Positions 33,833-42,239 of a stretch of 64,000 bases of DNA are shown here, in pieces. The notes beneath the pieces were generated by a model. That model did not search any database and was not told the origin of the DNA. It saw only the letters and a program-made list of their open reading frames with translations. The stretch's first letter is position 1, and each line of letters starts with the position of its first letter. Origin of the DNA: Streptomyces sp. NBC_01551 (GTDB lineage: Bacteria > Actinomycetota > Actinomycetes > Streptomycetales > Streptomycetaceae); the NCBI RefSeq assembly GCF_026339935.1, contig NZ_JAPEPX010000001.1, positions 4,335,501-4,399,500 of the forward strand, given 5' to 3'. A program made the translations under genes and the position numbers.

Positions 33833-34591
33833 ATGTCGACCGTTGAAAACGCATCGCCCGCCGACGACGGCACCCCCGCCGAGGCGGTCGGAATCGCAGC
33901 CCAGGACTGGGCCACCGCCTCCGCCTCGCCGCAGTACCGGGCCGCCGTCGTGGACCTGCTCGGCGCGCTCGCGTACGGAGAGCTCGCTGCCTTCGAGCGC
34001 CTCGCGGAGGACGCGAAGCTCGCGCCCACCCTTGACGACAAGGCCGAGCTCGCGAAGATGGCCTCCGCCGAGTTCCACCACTTCGAGCGGCTGCGCGACC
34101 GGCTGTCGGCGATCGACGCCGAGCCGACCGCCGCGATGGAGCCCTTCGCCAAGGGCGTCGACGACTTCCACCGCCAGACCGCGCCCTCGGACTGGCTGGA
34201 GGGCCTGGTCAAGGCCTACGTCGGCGACTCGATCGCCAGTGACTTCTACCGCGAGGTCGCCAGCCACCTCGACACCGACACCCGCGCCCTCGTCCTCGGT
34301 GTGCTCGACGACACCGGCCACGGCAACTTCGCCGTCGAGAAGGTGCGCGCCGCGATCGAGGCCGACCCGCGCTGCGGCGGCCGGCTCGCGCTGTGGGCCC
34401 GCCGGCTGATGGGCGAGGCGCTCTCGCAGGCCCAGCGCGTGGTCGCGGAGCGTGACGCGCTCTCCACCATGCTGGTCGGCGGCGTGGACGGCATGGCGGC
34501 CGGTTTCGACCTCGCGGCCGTCGGCGAGATGTTCACCCGGATCACCAAGGCCCACACCAAGCGGATGGCCGCCCTGGGCCTCGCGGCCTGA
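33833..34591 (+). CDS. ferritin-like fold protein
   Basis: This 252-aa helical protein belongs to the actinobacterial ferritin-like family located beside rhlE (Rv3210c in M. tuberculosis), related to MiaE-type diiron enzymes. Candidate metal-binding Glu/His residues are in AYGELAAFERLAED and SAEFHHFERL, and in the second helix pair VGDSIASDFYREVASHL and DTGHGNF. Its substrate is not known. ATG 33833 is preceded by a -10-like TATTGT (33820-33825) 7 nt upstream; leaderless translation is possible. A 22-bp hairpin follows. Confidence 0.85.
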   Translation: MSTVENASPADDGTPAEAVGIAAQDWATASASPQYRAAVVDLLGALAYGELAAFERLAEDAKLAPTLDDKAELAKMASAEFHHFERLRDRLSAIDAEPTAAMEPFAKGVDDFHRQTAPSDWLEGLVKAYVGDSIASDFYREVASHLDTDTRALVLGVLDDTGHGNFAVEKVRAAIEADPRCGGRLALWARRLMGEALSQAQRVVAERDALSTMLVGGVDGMAAGFDLAAVGEMFTRITKAHTKRMAALGLAA

Positions 34592-34611
34592 GGCCGCCAC
34601 CGACCACCCAC

Positions 34612-34662
34612 ACGTACGCCGGCCCCGGCGCGGAAACATCCCGCGCCGGGGCCGGCGTACGT
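34612..34662. terminator. 22-bp hairpin terminator
   Basis: A perfect 22-bp stem (34612-34633 with 34641-34662) with a 7-nt loop, the longest in the window, lies between the ferritin-like gene and the convergent small membrane protein gene. Confidence 0.8.
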
Positions 34663-34713
34663 CGTCGTCAGGGCCCACCCGCGAGGGCTCACCCGCGCCG
34701 CCCGCGGTGGCGC

Positions 34714-35016
34714 TCACCCCCGCGACGGAAGTGAAAACGGAGCCCGCTGGGGCGACCTCCCGGCCCCCGCCGCGGGACGCAGCAGGAGCGACAGGACGAC
34801 CGCCGACACCAGCACCCCGCCGCCGAAGACCGCGGGCAGGTTGCTGTGCCCCGGGCCGAGCGCGGTGTGGGTGAGATAGGCCCCGAACAGTGCCCCGAGC
34901 ACCCCGCTGACCAGCACGATCCCGGGAGCGGGCAGCCGCGTCGCGAGCGTGCGCACGGCGCCCGCGGACAGGGCCAGGCCCAGCAGAGCGGAGCCGAGCG
35001 CCTCGATCAGCAGCAT
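34714..35016 (-). CDS. small three-helix membrane protein
   Basis: This 100-aa protein has three hydrophobic segments (LLIEALGSALLGLALSAGAV, GIVLVSGVLGALFGAYL, LPAVFGGGVLVSAVVLSLLL) and a basic Pro/Ser-rich C-terminus. The Gly-rich helices resemble small membrane proteins of the GlsB/YeaQ type, but the match is loose and no function can be stated. ggaagg lies 6 nt upstream of the ATG. Confidence 0.75.
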   Translation of the reverse strand: MLLIEALGSALLGLALSAGAVRTLATRLPAPGIVLVSGVLGALFGAYLTHTALGPGHSNLPAVFGGGVLVSAVVLSLLLRPAAGAGRSPQRAPFSLPSRG

Positions 35017-35081
35017 GGGGGTCCTTCCCGGGGGGTCAGGGCAACCGGTTCACTGCCGTCCTACCCGAAGCGGAAGGAAGA

Positions 35082-35117
35082 GAAACGGCCTGGTGGAATC
35101 ATCCACCAGGCCGTTTC
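35082..35117 (-). terminator. hairpin terminator after the DUF3107 gene
   Basis: A perfect 16-bp stem (35082-35097 with 35102-35117) with an ATCA loop, ending in GTTTC on one side and GAAAC on the other; it closes the DUF3107 gene. Confidence 0.75.
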
Positions 35118-35158
35118 CCGCGTTCTCGGTGCTGCGGTTGCCGACGCCCCGCAGGGCC

Positions 35159-35386
35159 TCAGAGCGCCCCGAAGCCGACCTTGCGCGCGCTGGGCTCGCC
35201 CAGATCCACGTACGAGAGGCGGTCGGACGGCACCAGGACCTTGCGGCCCTTGCTGTCGGTCAGGCTCAGCAGCGGCGCAGAGCCGGACAGCGCCGCGGTG
35301 ACGATGCGCTCCAGCTCCTCGGCGCTCAGGTCGCTCTCCAGCACGATCTCCCGGGGTGCGTGCTGCACGCCGATCTTGACCTCCAC
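35159..35386 (-). CDS. DUF3107 family protein
   Basis: This 75-aa protein starts MEVKIGVQHAPREIVLESDL and ends DLGEPSARKVGFGAL, which I recognise as DUF3107 (TB9.4/Rv3208A in M. tuberculosis, where the protein is a known T-cell antigen). The fold is probably ATP-binding-like alpha/beta and its function is unknown. The neighbouring TetR gene is also conserved in mycobacteria. The ATG follows ggaggg. Confidence 0.92.
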   Translation of the reverse strand: MEVKIGVQHAPREIVLESDLSAEELERIVTAALSGSAPLLSLTDSKGRKVLVPSDRLSYVDLGEPSARKVGFGAL

Positions 35387-35514
35387 GGCTTTGTCCCTCC
35401 GACGGTCCGGTTCGCGCGATCAGCCGCGCCGTACCCGGTCCACATTAGCCCGGAGAGGGGACCCGCACGCCGCGCGCGGACACGCTCGCAGCGAACAACG
35501 CCATGTCAGGCCGG

Positions 35515-36153
35515 TCAGCCCTCGGTGCCGTGCAGCGGGAAGCCGGCGATGCCGCGCCAGGCGAGCGAGGTCAGCAGGCCGACCGCCGTGTCGCGCGCGA
35601 CCGGGCTCTCGCTGGAGAGCCAGTACCGCGCCACGACCTGCGACACCCCGCCCAGGCCCACGGCGAGCAGCATCGACTCGTCCTTCGACAGGCCGGTGTC
35701 CTCGGCGATGACGTCCGAGATCGCCTCCGCGCACTGGAGCGAGACCCGGTCGACGCGCTCGCGCACCGCCGGCTCGTTCGTCAGGTCGGACTCGAAGACC
35801 AGCCGGAAGGCGCCGCCCTCGTCCTCGACGTACGCGAAGTAGGCGTCCATCGTCGCGGCCACGCGCAGCTTGTTGTCGGTCGTCGAGGCCAGCGCCGTGC
35901 GCACCGCAAGCAGCAGCGCCTCGCAGTGCTGGTCCAGCAGCGCCAGGTAGAGGTCGAGCTTGCCGGGGAAGTGCTGGTACAGCACCGGCTTGCTGACACC
36001 GGCACGCTCGGCGATGTCGTCCATGGCCGCCGCGTGGTAACCCTGGGCGACGAAAACCTCCTGGGCCGCGCCCAGCAGCTGGTTGCGCCGGGCTCGGCGC
36101 GGCAGTCGCGTGCCCCGGGGACGCGCTGCCTCCGTCTGCTCGATGGCTGTCAC
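35515..36153 (-). CDS. TetR family transcriptional regulator
   Basis: This 212-aa repressor has an N-terminal TetR helix-turn-helix (RRNQLLGAAQEVFVAQGYHAAAMDDIAERAGVSKPVLYQHFPGKLDLYLALLDQH) and a C-terminal ligand domain. GTG 36153 is chosen because gggagg lies 4-5 nt upstream; the open frame begins at 36180. A palindrome TTCGGTAACCGAA at 36213-36225, 60 nt upstream, is a strong candidate for autoregulation. It corresponds to Rv3208 by position. Confidence 0.92.
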   Translation of the reverse strand: MTAIEQTEAARPRGTRLPRRARRNQLLGAAQEVFVAQGYHAAAMDDIAERAGVSKPVLYQHFPGKLDLYLALLDQHCEALLLAVRTALASTTDNKLRVAATMDAYFAYVEDEGGAFRLVFESDLTNEPAVRERVDRVSLQCAEAISDVIAEDTGLSKDESMLLAVGLGGVSQVVARYWLSSESPVARDTAVGLLTSLAWRGIAGFPLHGTEG

Positions 36154-36212
36154 GCCGCCTCCCACTTTCTCTAAGAACACAGTGCGCTCTGCGCCGCGCC
36201 GCCATCGTACTT

Positions 36213-36225
36213 TTCGGTAACCGAA
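36213..36225. promoter_or_regulatory. operator candidate TTCGGTAACCGAA for the TetR gene
   Basis: A perfect 6-1-6 inverted repeat lies 60 nt upstream of the tetR start, where a repressor would block its own promoter. Confidence 0.5.
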
Positions 36226-36279
36226 TCTGGAGGGTTCAAGCCGAGTTTTCTCGCGGTACGGACCGGTCTGACGCGCTGG

Positions 36280-36495
36280 TCAGCGGTAGTCGTCCTCGTC
36301 CAGGGGCACCACTCTGGCCTGCTCGAAGGCGTCCCCATCGGTCGCCTCGCTCCCGTCCAGGGAGGTGAGCGGGTCGTCCTCGCGAGGTTGCAGTTCGGCG
36401 TCCTGCTCCACGGCGTCCGCCTCGGGCGTCTCCGCGTCGAGGGTGTCCCGGAGCTGCTCCTGGAAAGTGTCCGGTTCCGCAGGGTCGACAGTCAT
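36280..36495 (-). CDS. small acidic hypothetical protein
   Basis: This 71-aa protein (MTVDPAEPDTFQEQLRDTLD... to EQARVVPLDEDDYR) is strongly acidic and probably disordered, without a signal or membrane segment. gaggggag sits just before the ATG, and the coding frame shows normal high-GC third positions. It is transcribed toward tetR. I do not recognise a family. Confidence 0.7.
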   Translation of the reverse strand: MTVDPAEPDTFQEQLRDTLDAETPEADAVEQDAELQPREDDPLTSLDGSEATDGDAFEQARVVPLDEDDYR

Positions 36496-36626
36496 GCCGC
36501 TCCCCTCGCCTTCTACGCCGCCTGATCGAGCACGGCCGTACTCACCTATGAGCCTAGGAGGATCGAGGGGGCGACGCCAGGCAGGCCTGTGACGGCGAAC
36601 ACAAGAGGGTCGGCGTGATCGTCTCG

Positions 36627-36632
36627 TAACAT
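36627..36632 (+). promoter_or_regulatory. -10 hexamer for leaderless hydrolase gene
   Basis: TAACAT ends 6 nt before the ATG at 36639, and no Shine-Dalgarno lies between, so the mRNA is probably leaderless. Confidence 0.4.
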
Positions 36633-36638
36633 TGGCCC

Positions 36639-37646
36639 ATGTCTTCGACCGAGCTGCCGGGCGTACGGTCCACCCCCGAGCTGTCTTCCCAGGTGGGAGC
36701 GGTGCGGGTGGCCGACGGTGAGCAGCTGCGCACCGCCCGGCTGCCGGGGCTGGAACTGAACGTCCGGGTCCGCCCGCCGGTACGGACGGGGCTTCCGCCC
36801 GCTTTGTTCGTGCACGGACTCGGCGGTTCCTCACAGAACTGGACCGACCTGATGGCGGCGCTGGCCGACAGCGTCGACGGCGAGGCCCTGGACCTGCCGG
36901 GCTTCGGCTGGTCCCCGCCGCCCGCCGACCGGGACTACTCCGTGACCGCGCTCGCCCGCGTCGTCATCCGCTACCTCGACGCCGCCGGGCGCGGGCCGGT
37001 GCACCTGATCGGGAACTCCCTCGGCGGCGCCGTCTCCACCCGGGTCGCGGCCGTCCGGCCGGACCTGGTGAGCACGCTGACGCTGGTCTCGCCCGCGCTG
37101 CCGGAGCTGCGCGTGCAGAAGTCGGCGGTCCCGACGGCGCTGCTGGCGGTGCCCGGGATGGCCGGGCTGTTCGGCCGGCTGACCCGGGACCTGAGTGCCG
37201 AGCAGCGCACCCGCGGGGTGATGGGCCTCTGTTACGGGGACCCCTCCCGGGTGACACCGGACGGCTTCCGCAACGCCGTCGAGGAGATGGAACGGCGGAT
37301 GGCCCTGCCGTACTTCTGGGAGGCGATGACGCGCTCCTCGCGCGGCATCGTCGACGCGTACACCCTGGGCGGGCAGCACGGGCTGTGGCGGCAGGCCCAG
37401 CGGGTCCTGGCACCCACCCTGCTGGTCTACGGTGGCCGGGACCAGTTGGTCTCGTACCGTATGGCGCGCAAGGCCGCGGCGGCCTTCCGGGGCTCACGGC
37501 TGCTGTGCCTGCCCGAGGCCGGGCACGTGGCGATGATGGAGTACCCCGAGGTGGTGGCCGCCGCCTTCCGGGAGCTGCTGGGCGACACCGGCGCGCAGGC
37601 GGGCGCCACCGACCGGGACACCGACGACGAAGACGGCAGAGGCTGA
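36639..37646 (+). CDS. alpha/beta fold hydrolase (LipV-like)
   Basis: This 335-aa protein has an oxyanion segment FVHGLGGSSQNWTDL, nucleophile elbow GNSLGG, Asp in VYGGRDQLVS and His in EAGHVAMMEYP, all in the normal order. A proline-rich N-terminus of about 40 residues precedes the fold, and no signal peptide is seen. The substrate is unknown; lipase/esterase activity is plausible. The DUF3152 gene follows after 5 nt, so the two form an operon. Confidence 0.88.
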   Translation: MSSTELPGVRSTPELSSQVGAVRVADGEQLRTARLPGLELNVRVRPPVRTGLPPALFVHGLGGSSQNWTDLMAALADSVDGEALDLPGFGWSPPPADRDYSVTALARVVIRYLDAAGRGPVHLIGNSLGGAVSTRVAAVRPDLVSTLTLVSPALPELRVQKSAVPTALLAVPGMAGLFGRLTRDLSAEQRTRGVMGLCYGDPSRVTPDGFRNAVEEMERRMALPYFWEAMTRSSRGIVDAYTLGGQHGLWRQAQRVLAPTLLVYGGRDQLVSYRMARKAAAAFRGSRLLCLPEAGHVAMMEYPEVVAAAFRELLGDTGAQAGATDRDTDDEDGRG

Positions 37647-37651
37647 GGACC

Positions 37652-39133
37652 GTGGGACGACATAGTCGCAAGGAGCCTGCCCCTGGGGGCGGGTCCGCCC
37701 CCGCCCGACCGGCGCCGGTGGAGCCCGCGCCCTACGAGTCTTATGGGGCGTATGAGCCTCATGAGGCGTACGAGTCCTACGACTCCGGGGCGTACGAGGC
37801 GTACGCGCCGCCGCCCCAGGACTCGCACGCGTCCTTCGACGCCTTCGGGGCGTCGTACGAGCCGTTCGACCCGTACGGGCGCACCGCCGAGCCCACCGTC
37901 ATCCACCAGGGGTACGTGCCTCCCGCCAGGCCCGGGCAGGACGCGCGGGACGGCGGGCACCCGCAGCTGCGCGAGCCCGGCGGTGCCTGGGGGGCCGTTC
38001 CCGCGCCTTCGCCCGCCTCCGCTTCCGGCGCCGTCTACGGGGACTGGCGCGGGGTGCCGCGCGCCCGGAGCGCCGGCTCGGCCGCCGGGTTCCCGCAGGC
38101 CACGCTAGCGCCGCCGGAGTTCCCCGACCTGGAACCCGCCGCCGTCCCCGCCGCCGCCCCCGGCCGTGCCCTCGACCCCGATCCCGGCCCGGTCACCTCC
38201 ACCGGGTCGCACCGGCGGGTGCCCGGCCCCCGCAAACCGGCCGATCCGGTCGCTCCGTCCGCCCCCGTCGAGGAGCAGCGGCCGCCCGGCACCTCCCGGG
38301 GCACGAAGGTCCGTACGTACACGGGGATGGCCGCCGCGGCCGTCACCACCGTCCTCGCCGTCGTCGTCGCCGGGCAGGTGGTCACCGGCGGCAAGGACAA
38401 GGCCACCGCCATCAGCGCCGGGGACGACGGCCGCGACCGCGCGGCCCCCGGCCAGTCCGCCGCCTCCCGGGGCGACGGCCGTTCCACGCCCGACGCGGCG
38501 GCCCCGGCCCCGGTGCCGGCCGCGCCGGAGCTGACGTTCGAGCAGAAGATGGCCCAGCAGCTCCCGATCGACGCGAAGCTGAAGGGCCCCGGGACCTTCG
38601 ACACCGTGCCCGGCCTGGCCAAGGCGCCCGGCAAGGGCCGGCTGGTGCGCTACCGGGTGGACGTCGAGCAGGGCCTGGGGCTGGACCCGCAGCTGTTCGC
38701 CGAGGCCGTGCAGCGCACGCTCAACGACGACCGCAGCTGGGCGCACAAGGGCGCGATGACCTTCGAGCGGGTGTCGTCCGGCAAGGCAGACTTCGTGATC
38801 ACGCTGGCCAGCCCGGGGACCACCGGCGTCTGGTGCGCCAAGTCCGACCTGGACACCGTCGCCGAAAACGTCTCCTGTGACTCCGCGTCCACCGAGCGCG
38901 TCATGATCAACGCGTTCCGCTGGGCGCAGGGCTCCACGACGTACGGCGCGGGCGAGATGTTCGCGTACCGGCAGATGCTCATCAACCACGAGGTCGGCCA
39001 CCGGCTCGGACACGGGCACGTGAACTGCCAGACGCCGGGCGCGCTCGCCCCGATCATGCAGCAGCAGACGAAGTCGCTGGACATCGGCGGAATTCGCTGC
39101 AAGGCCAACCCGTGGGTGTTTCCGGGGAGTTGA
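37652..39133 (+). CDS. DUF3152 exported protein with metzincin-type zinc motif
   Basis: This 493-aa protein has a Tyr/Glu/Pro-rich cytoplasmic N-terminus, one transmembrane helix (about residues 228-248, MAAAAVTTVLAVVVAGQVV) and a C-terminal DUF3152 domain. The domain contains HEVGHRLGHGH at residues 446-456, which fits the metzincin consensus HExxHxxGxxH, and a Met (APIMQQQ) about 13 residues later could be the Met-turn. A membrane-tethered metalloprotease is therefore likely, although the family is named as unknown. GTG 37652 follows a gagg. Cys residues flank the site (WCAKSDLD, VNCQ, IRCK). Confidence 0.87.
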   Translation: MGRHSRKEPAPGGGSAPARPAPVEPAPYESYGAYEPHEAYESYDSGAYEAYAPPPQDSHASFDAFGASYEPFDPYGRTAEPTVIHQGYVPPARPGQDARDGGHPQLREPGGAWGAVPAPSPASASGAVYGDWRGVPRARSAGSAAGFPQATLAPPEFPDLEPAAVPAAAPGRALDPDPGPVTSTGSHRRVPGPRKPADPVAPSAPVEEQRPPGTSRGTKVRTYTGMAAAAVTTVLAVVVAGQVVTGGKDKATAISAGDDGRDRAAPGQSAASRGDGRSTPDAAAPAPVPAAPELTFEQKMAQQLPIDAKLKGPGTFDTVPGLAKAPGKGRLVRYRVDVEQGLGLDPQLFAEAVQRTLNDDRSWAHKGAMTFERVSSGKADFVITLASPGTTGVWCAKSDLDTVAENVSCDSASTERVMINAFRWAQGSTTYGAGEMFAYRQMLINHEVGHRLGHGHVNCQTPGALAPIMQQQTKSLDIGGIRCKANPWVFPGS

Positions 39134-39166
39134 CGGGTAATGGTGGTGTGCGGGCGGGATCCTTCA

Positions 39167-39195
39167 TTGACAACCCGTCCGATGATCGGTAATTG
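39167..39195 (+). promoter_or_regulatory. HrdB-like promoter TTGACA-N17-TAATTG
   Basis: A consensus -35 TTGACA (39167-39172), a 17-nt spacer and TAATTG (39190-39195) precede the ATG at 39204 by 8 nt, so transcription starts at or within 2 nt of the start codon. It is the best vegetative promoter I can find in the window. Confidence 0.8.
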
Positions 39196-39203
39196 TTCTC
39201 CGC

Positions 39204-39299
39204 ATGTCGCACCACCACGCCACTTTCGCGAGCGCCGCCATTGAGCGGGCGCTGCTTGGTGTGACCGCGCACAGCGTGTCCGACGTTCTCTGTCGCTGA
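39204..39299 (+). CDS. leaderless 31-aa leader peptide upstream of the opp operon
   Basis: This 32-codon ORF begins MSHHHATF, has a middle with Ala and Leu, and ends SVSDVLCR followed by TGA. Its ATG is 8 nt downstream of a perfect HrdB-like -10 and there is no Shine-Dalgarno, as expected for leaderless translation. A 5+3-bp hairpin (39301-39329) and an outer pairing (cgctc/gagcg) follow the stop, and the substrate-binding protein of the ABC operon starts 226 nt downstream. The arrangement suggests a translated regulatory leader. No other ORF in this gap is convincing. Confidence 0.55.
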   Translation: MSHHHATFASAAIERALLGVTAHSVSDVLCR

Positions 39300-39525
39300 C
39301 GCTCCCCCGGGGCTCAAAGGCCCGGGAGGTAACCCCGGCCTGAGCGCGCGACGCATTTCCCTTTATCCGTTTCGCCGCGCCCGGGTTCTCTCATGCCCGC
39401 AGGCGCGGCTTCTCATTAACGGCTGTCATTGATCCCGGCATTTCCGCCGGTCTCCGACCGCCGACCGCCGCCCCTCGCGTGGCCTGCTTCCGCATTCCCC
39501 TTCACGCCGAGAGGTCCCTTTTCCC

Positions 39526-41259
39526 ATGCTCTGTCAGTCCCACACATCGCGCCGCGTGGCCGCGGTCGCCGTCAGCCTCGTCCTGGCCGGGGGCGCCGCG
39601 GCGTGCGGGCCCAAGGGCGGTGCGGACGACGCCGGTTCGGGTTCCGGCGCCGTCGGCGGCGCCCCGAAGAAGGGCGGCACGCTGACCGTCCTGAACGCCG
39701 AGCCGCAGAGCGACTTCGACCCGGCCCGCCTCTACACCTCCGGCGGCGGAAACGTTCCCTCGCTGGTGTTCCGCACCCTGACCACCCGCAACCGCGAGGC
39801 CAGCGCGGCCGGCACCAAGGTCGTGCCCGACCTGGCCACCGACACCGGCAAGCCCAACGCCGACGCCACCGAGTGGACGTACACCCTCAAGGACGGGCTG
39901 AAGTACGAGGACGGCACCCCGATCACCACCGCCGACATCAAGTACGGCATCGAGCGGTCCTTCGCCGCCGAGCTGTCGGGCGGCGCCCCGTACCTGCGGG
40001 ACTGGCTCGTCGGCGGGGAGTCGTACGAGGGTCCGTACAAGAACGGCGGCAAGGGCCTCGACTCGATCGTCGTGCCCGACGAGAAGACGATCACCTTCAA
40101 GCTGCGCAAGCCCGAGGGCGAGTTCCCCTTCCTCGCCACCCAGACCCAGTTCGCGCCCGTGCCCAAGGCCAAGGACACCGGGGTCAAGTACGAGGAGCAC
40201 CCGGTCTCCTCCGGCCCGTACAAGGTCGTCAAGAACGACGGCGACGGCGAGCACCTCACCCTGGAGCGCAACGAGCACTGGGACGAGAAGACCGACGAGG
40301 AGCGCAAGGCCTACCCGGACAAGATCGACGTCCGCTCCGGGCTCGACGCGGCGGTCATCAACCAGCGGCTCTCCACCAGCTCCGGCGCCGACGCCGCCGC
40401 CGTCACCACCGACACCAACCTCGGCCCGGCCGAGCTGGCCCAGATCGGCGGCGACAAGGAGCTCGCGGCGCGGGTCGGCACCGGCCACTTCGGCTACACC
40501 AACTACCTGGCCTTCAACCCGAAGGTGGCCCCCTTCGACAACCCGAAGGTGCGCCAGGCCATCTCGTACGCCGTCAACCGCACCAGCGTCGTCAACGCGG
40601 CGGGCGGCTCGGCGCTGGCCGAGCCCGCCACCACCTTCCTGCCCGAGCAGGAGGCCTTCGGCTTCACCAAGTACGACCACTTCCCGGCCGGCGCCACCGG
40701 CGACGCCGCGAAGGCCAGGGAACTGCTGAAGGAGGCCGGCTTCCCCGACGGCATCAGCATCACCCTGACCCACTCCACCGCGCAGAACCGGCAGACCGGC
40801 CCCGAGATCGCCACCGCCGTCCAGCAGGCCCTCGGCGCCGCCGGGATCACGGTCAAGCTGGAGGGCCTGGAGGCCAACGCGTTCAACGAGCGGCGCTGGG
40901 ACGCCAAGAACACCCCCGGCTTCTTCCTCTCCCGCTGGGGCGCCGACTGGCCGTCCGGCGGGCCGTTCCTCGCGCCGATCTTCGACGGCCGGCAGATCGT
41001 CACCAACGGCTCGAACTACAACCACGCGCAGCTGAACGATGCGTCCGTGAACACCGAGATCGACGAGATCGCCAAGCTGACCGACCTCGCGGCCGCCGGC
41101 AAGCGCTGGGGCGCCCTCGACAAGAAGATCGGCGAGCAGGCGCTCGACGTGCCGCTGTTCCACCCGGTCTACAAGCGGATCGTCGGCAAGGAGGTCAAGA
41201 ACGTCGTGATCAGCGACTGGACCGGCGTCCTCGACATCTCGCAGGTCTCCGTCAAGTGA
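39526..41259 (+). CDS. oligopeptide ABC transporter substrate-binding lipoprotein
   Basis: This 577-aa protein is a family 5 extracellular solute-binding protein (DppA/OppA type). It has a signal peptide ending in a lipobox-like AGGAAAC with lipidated Cys, then PKKGGTLTVLNAEPQSDFDP, DTGKPNADATEWTYTLKDGLKYEDGTPITTADIKYGIERSF and NPKVRQAISYAVNR. It binds peptides or nickel-type ligands outside the membrane and delivers them to the permeases encoded downstream. Its start ATG 39526 has gagagg about 12 nt upstream. GTGA overlap with the next gene indicates coupling. Confidence 0.94.
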   Translation: MLCQSHTSRRVAAVAVSLVLAGGAAACGPKGGADDAGSGSGAVGGAPKKGGTLTVLNAEPQSDFDPARLYTSGGGNVPSLVFRTLTTRNREASAAGTKVVPDLATDTGKPNADATEWTYTLKDGLKYEDGTPITTADIKYGIERSFAAELSGGAPYLRDWLVGGESYEGPYKNGGKGLDSIVVPDEKTITFKLRKPEGEFPFLATQTQFAPVPKAKDTGVKYEEHPVSSGPYKVVKNDGDGEHLTLERNEHWDEKTDEERKAYPDKIDVRSGLDAAVINQRLSTSSGADAAAVTTDTNLGPAELAQIGGDKELAARVGTGHFGYTNYLAFNPKVAPFDNPKVRQAISYAVNRTSVVNAAGGSALAEPATTFLPEQEAFGFTKYDHFPAGATGDAAKARELLKEAGFPDGISITLTHSTAQNRQTGPEIATAVQQALGAAGITVKLEGLEANAFNERRWDAKNTPGFFLSRWGADWPSGGPFLAPIFDGRQIVTNGSNYNHAQLNDASVNTEIDEIAKLTDLAAAGKRWGALDKKIGEQALDVPLFHPVYKRIVGKEVKNVVISDWTGVLDISQVSVK

Positions 41260-42239
41260 CCGTCCTCCTCGAACCGGCCGCGCCCGCGCCCGGGGCCCTC
41301 GCCCCGGGCGCGGGCGCCGCGCGCCAGGTCTGGCGGCGGCTGCGCCGACGGCCCTCCGCCGTCCTCGCGGCCGGCGCCCTGGCGCTGCTCGTCCTCCTCG
41401 CCCTCGCGGCTCCGCTGCTCGCCCACCTCACCGGCCAGGACCCGAACGCCTACCACGACGACCTCGTCGACTCCGCGCGCGGCGGCGTGCCGCTGGGCTC
41501 CTTCGGCGGGGTGTCCGGCGACCACTGGCTCGGCGTCGAACCCGGCACCGGCCGCGACCTGTTCACCCGGCTGCTGTACGGGGCGCGGATCTCGCTGCTC
41601 GTCGCGCTCGGGGCGACCGCCCTCCAGATCCTCCTCGGCGTCGTCGCCGGACTGGCCGCCGCGCTCGGCAACCGGTTCCTCGGCCGGTTCATCGCCCGCA
41701 TCACCGACGTGATGATCGCCCTGCCCCTGCTGGTGCTCGCCATCGCGCTGACCGCCGTCGTCCCGCCGGACTTCCCGCGGCCGCTGCTGCTGATCCTGGC
41801 CATCGGCGTCCTCGACTGGGGCGGCACCGCCCGGATGGTGCGGGCCCAGACCCTGTCGCTGCGCGGCCTCGACTTCGTCGAAGCGGCCCGGCTCTCGGGC
41901 AACGGCACGCTGCGGATCGCCCGCCGCGAGCTGCTGCCCTCGCTGGCCGCGCCCGTCATCACCCTGGCCGCGCTCAAGGTCCCCACCAACATGGTGATCG
42001 AGGCCTCGCTCTCCTTCCTCGGAGTCGGCGTCAAACCGCCCACCCCGTCCTGGGGACAGATGCTGTCCGGCGCCCAGACCTGGTTCCGGGCCGATCCCGC
42101 CTACGTGCTGCTCCCCGCCGGGCTGCTCTTCGTCACCGTGCTGGCCTTCACCGTCCTCGGCGACGCCGTCCGCACCGCCCTCGACCCTCGCGCGGGCTCG
42201 CGCCTGCGGGTCGGCACCGCAAAGGAGCGCACGGCGTGA
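41256..42239 (+). CDS. oligopeptide ABC transporter permease (DppC/OppC type)
   Basis: This 327-aa permease has an N-terminal OppC-type extension, a first membrane helix (AAGALALLVLLALAAPLLAHL), the long periplasmic loop with DHWLGVEPGTGRDLFTRLLYGARISL, and an EAA loop (EAARLSGNGTLRIARRELLPSL) that contacts the ATPase. It ends with SFLGVGVKPPTPSWGQML, the typical C-terminal signature. It starts at GTG 41256, overlapping the stop of the binding protein, and its own stop overlaps the next permease start. Confidence 0.92.
   Translation: MTVLLEPAAPAPGALAPGAGAARQVWRRLRRRPSAVLAAGALALLVLLALAAPLLAHLTGQDPNAYHDDLVDSARGGVPLGSFGGVSGDHWLGVEPGTGRDLFTRLLYGARISLLVALGATALQILLGVVAGLAAALGNRFLGRFIARITDVMIALPLLVLAIALTAVVPPDFPRPLLLILAIGVLDWGGTARMVRAQTLSLRGLDFVEAARLSGNGTLRIARRELLPSLAAPVITLAALKVPTNMVIEASLSFLGVGVKPPTPSWGQMLSGAQTWFRADPAYVLLPAGLLFVTVLAFTVLGDAVRTALDPRAGSRLRVGTAKERTA

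Noticed and set aside
39393..39419. 8-codon ORF MPAGAASH in the opp leader
   Set aside because: No ribosome site, no promoter at leaderless distance and no overlap with the next gene.
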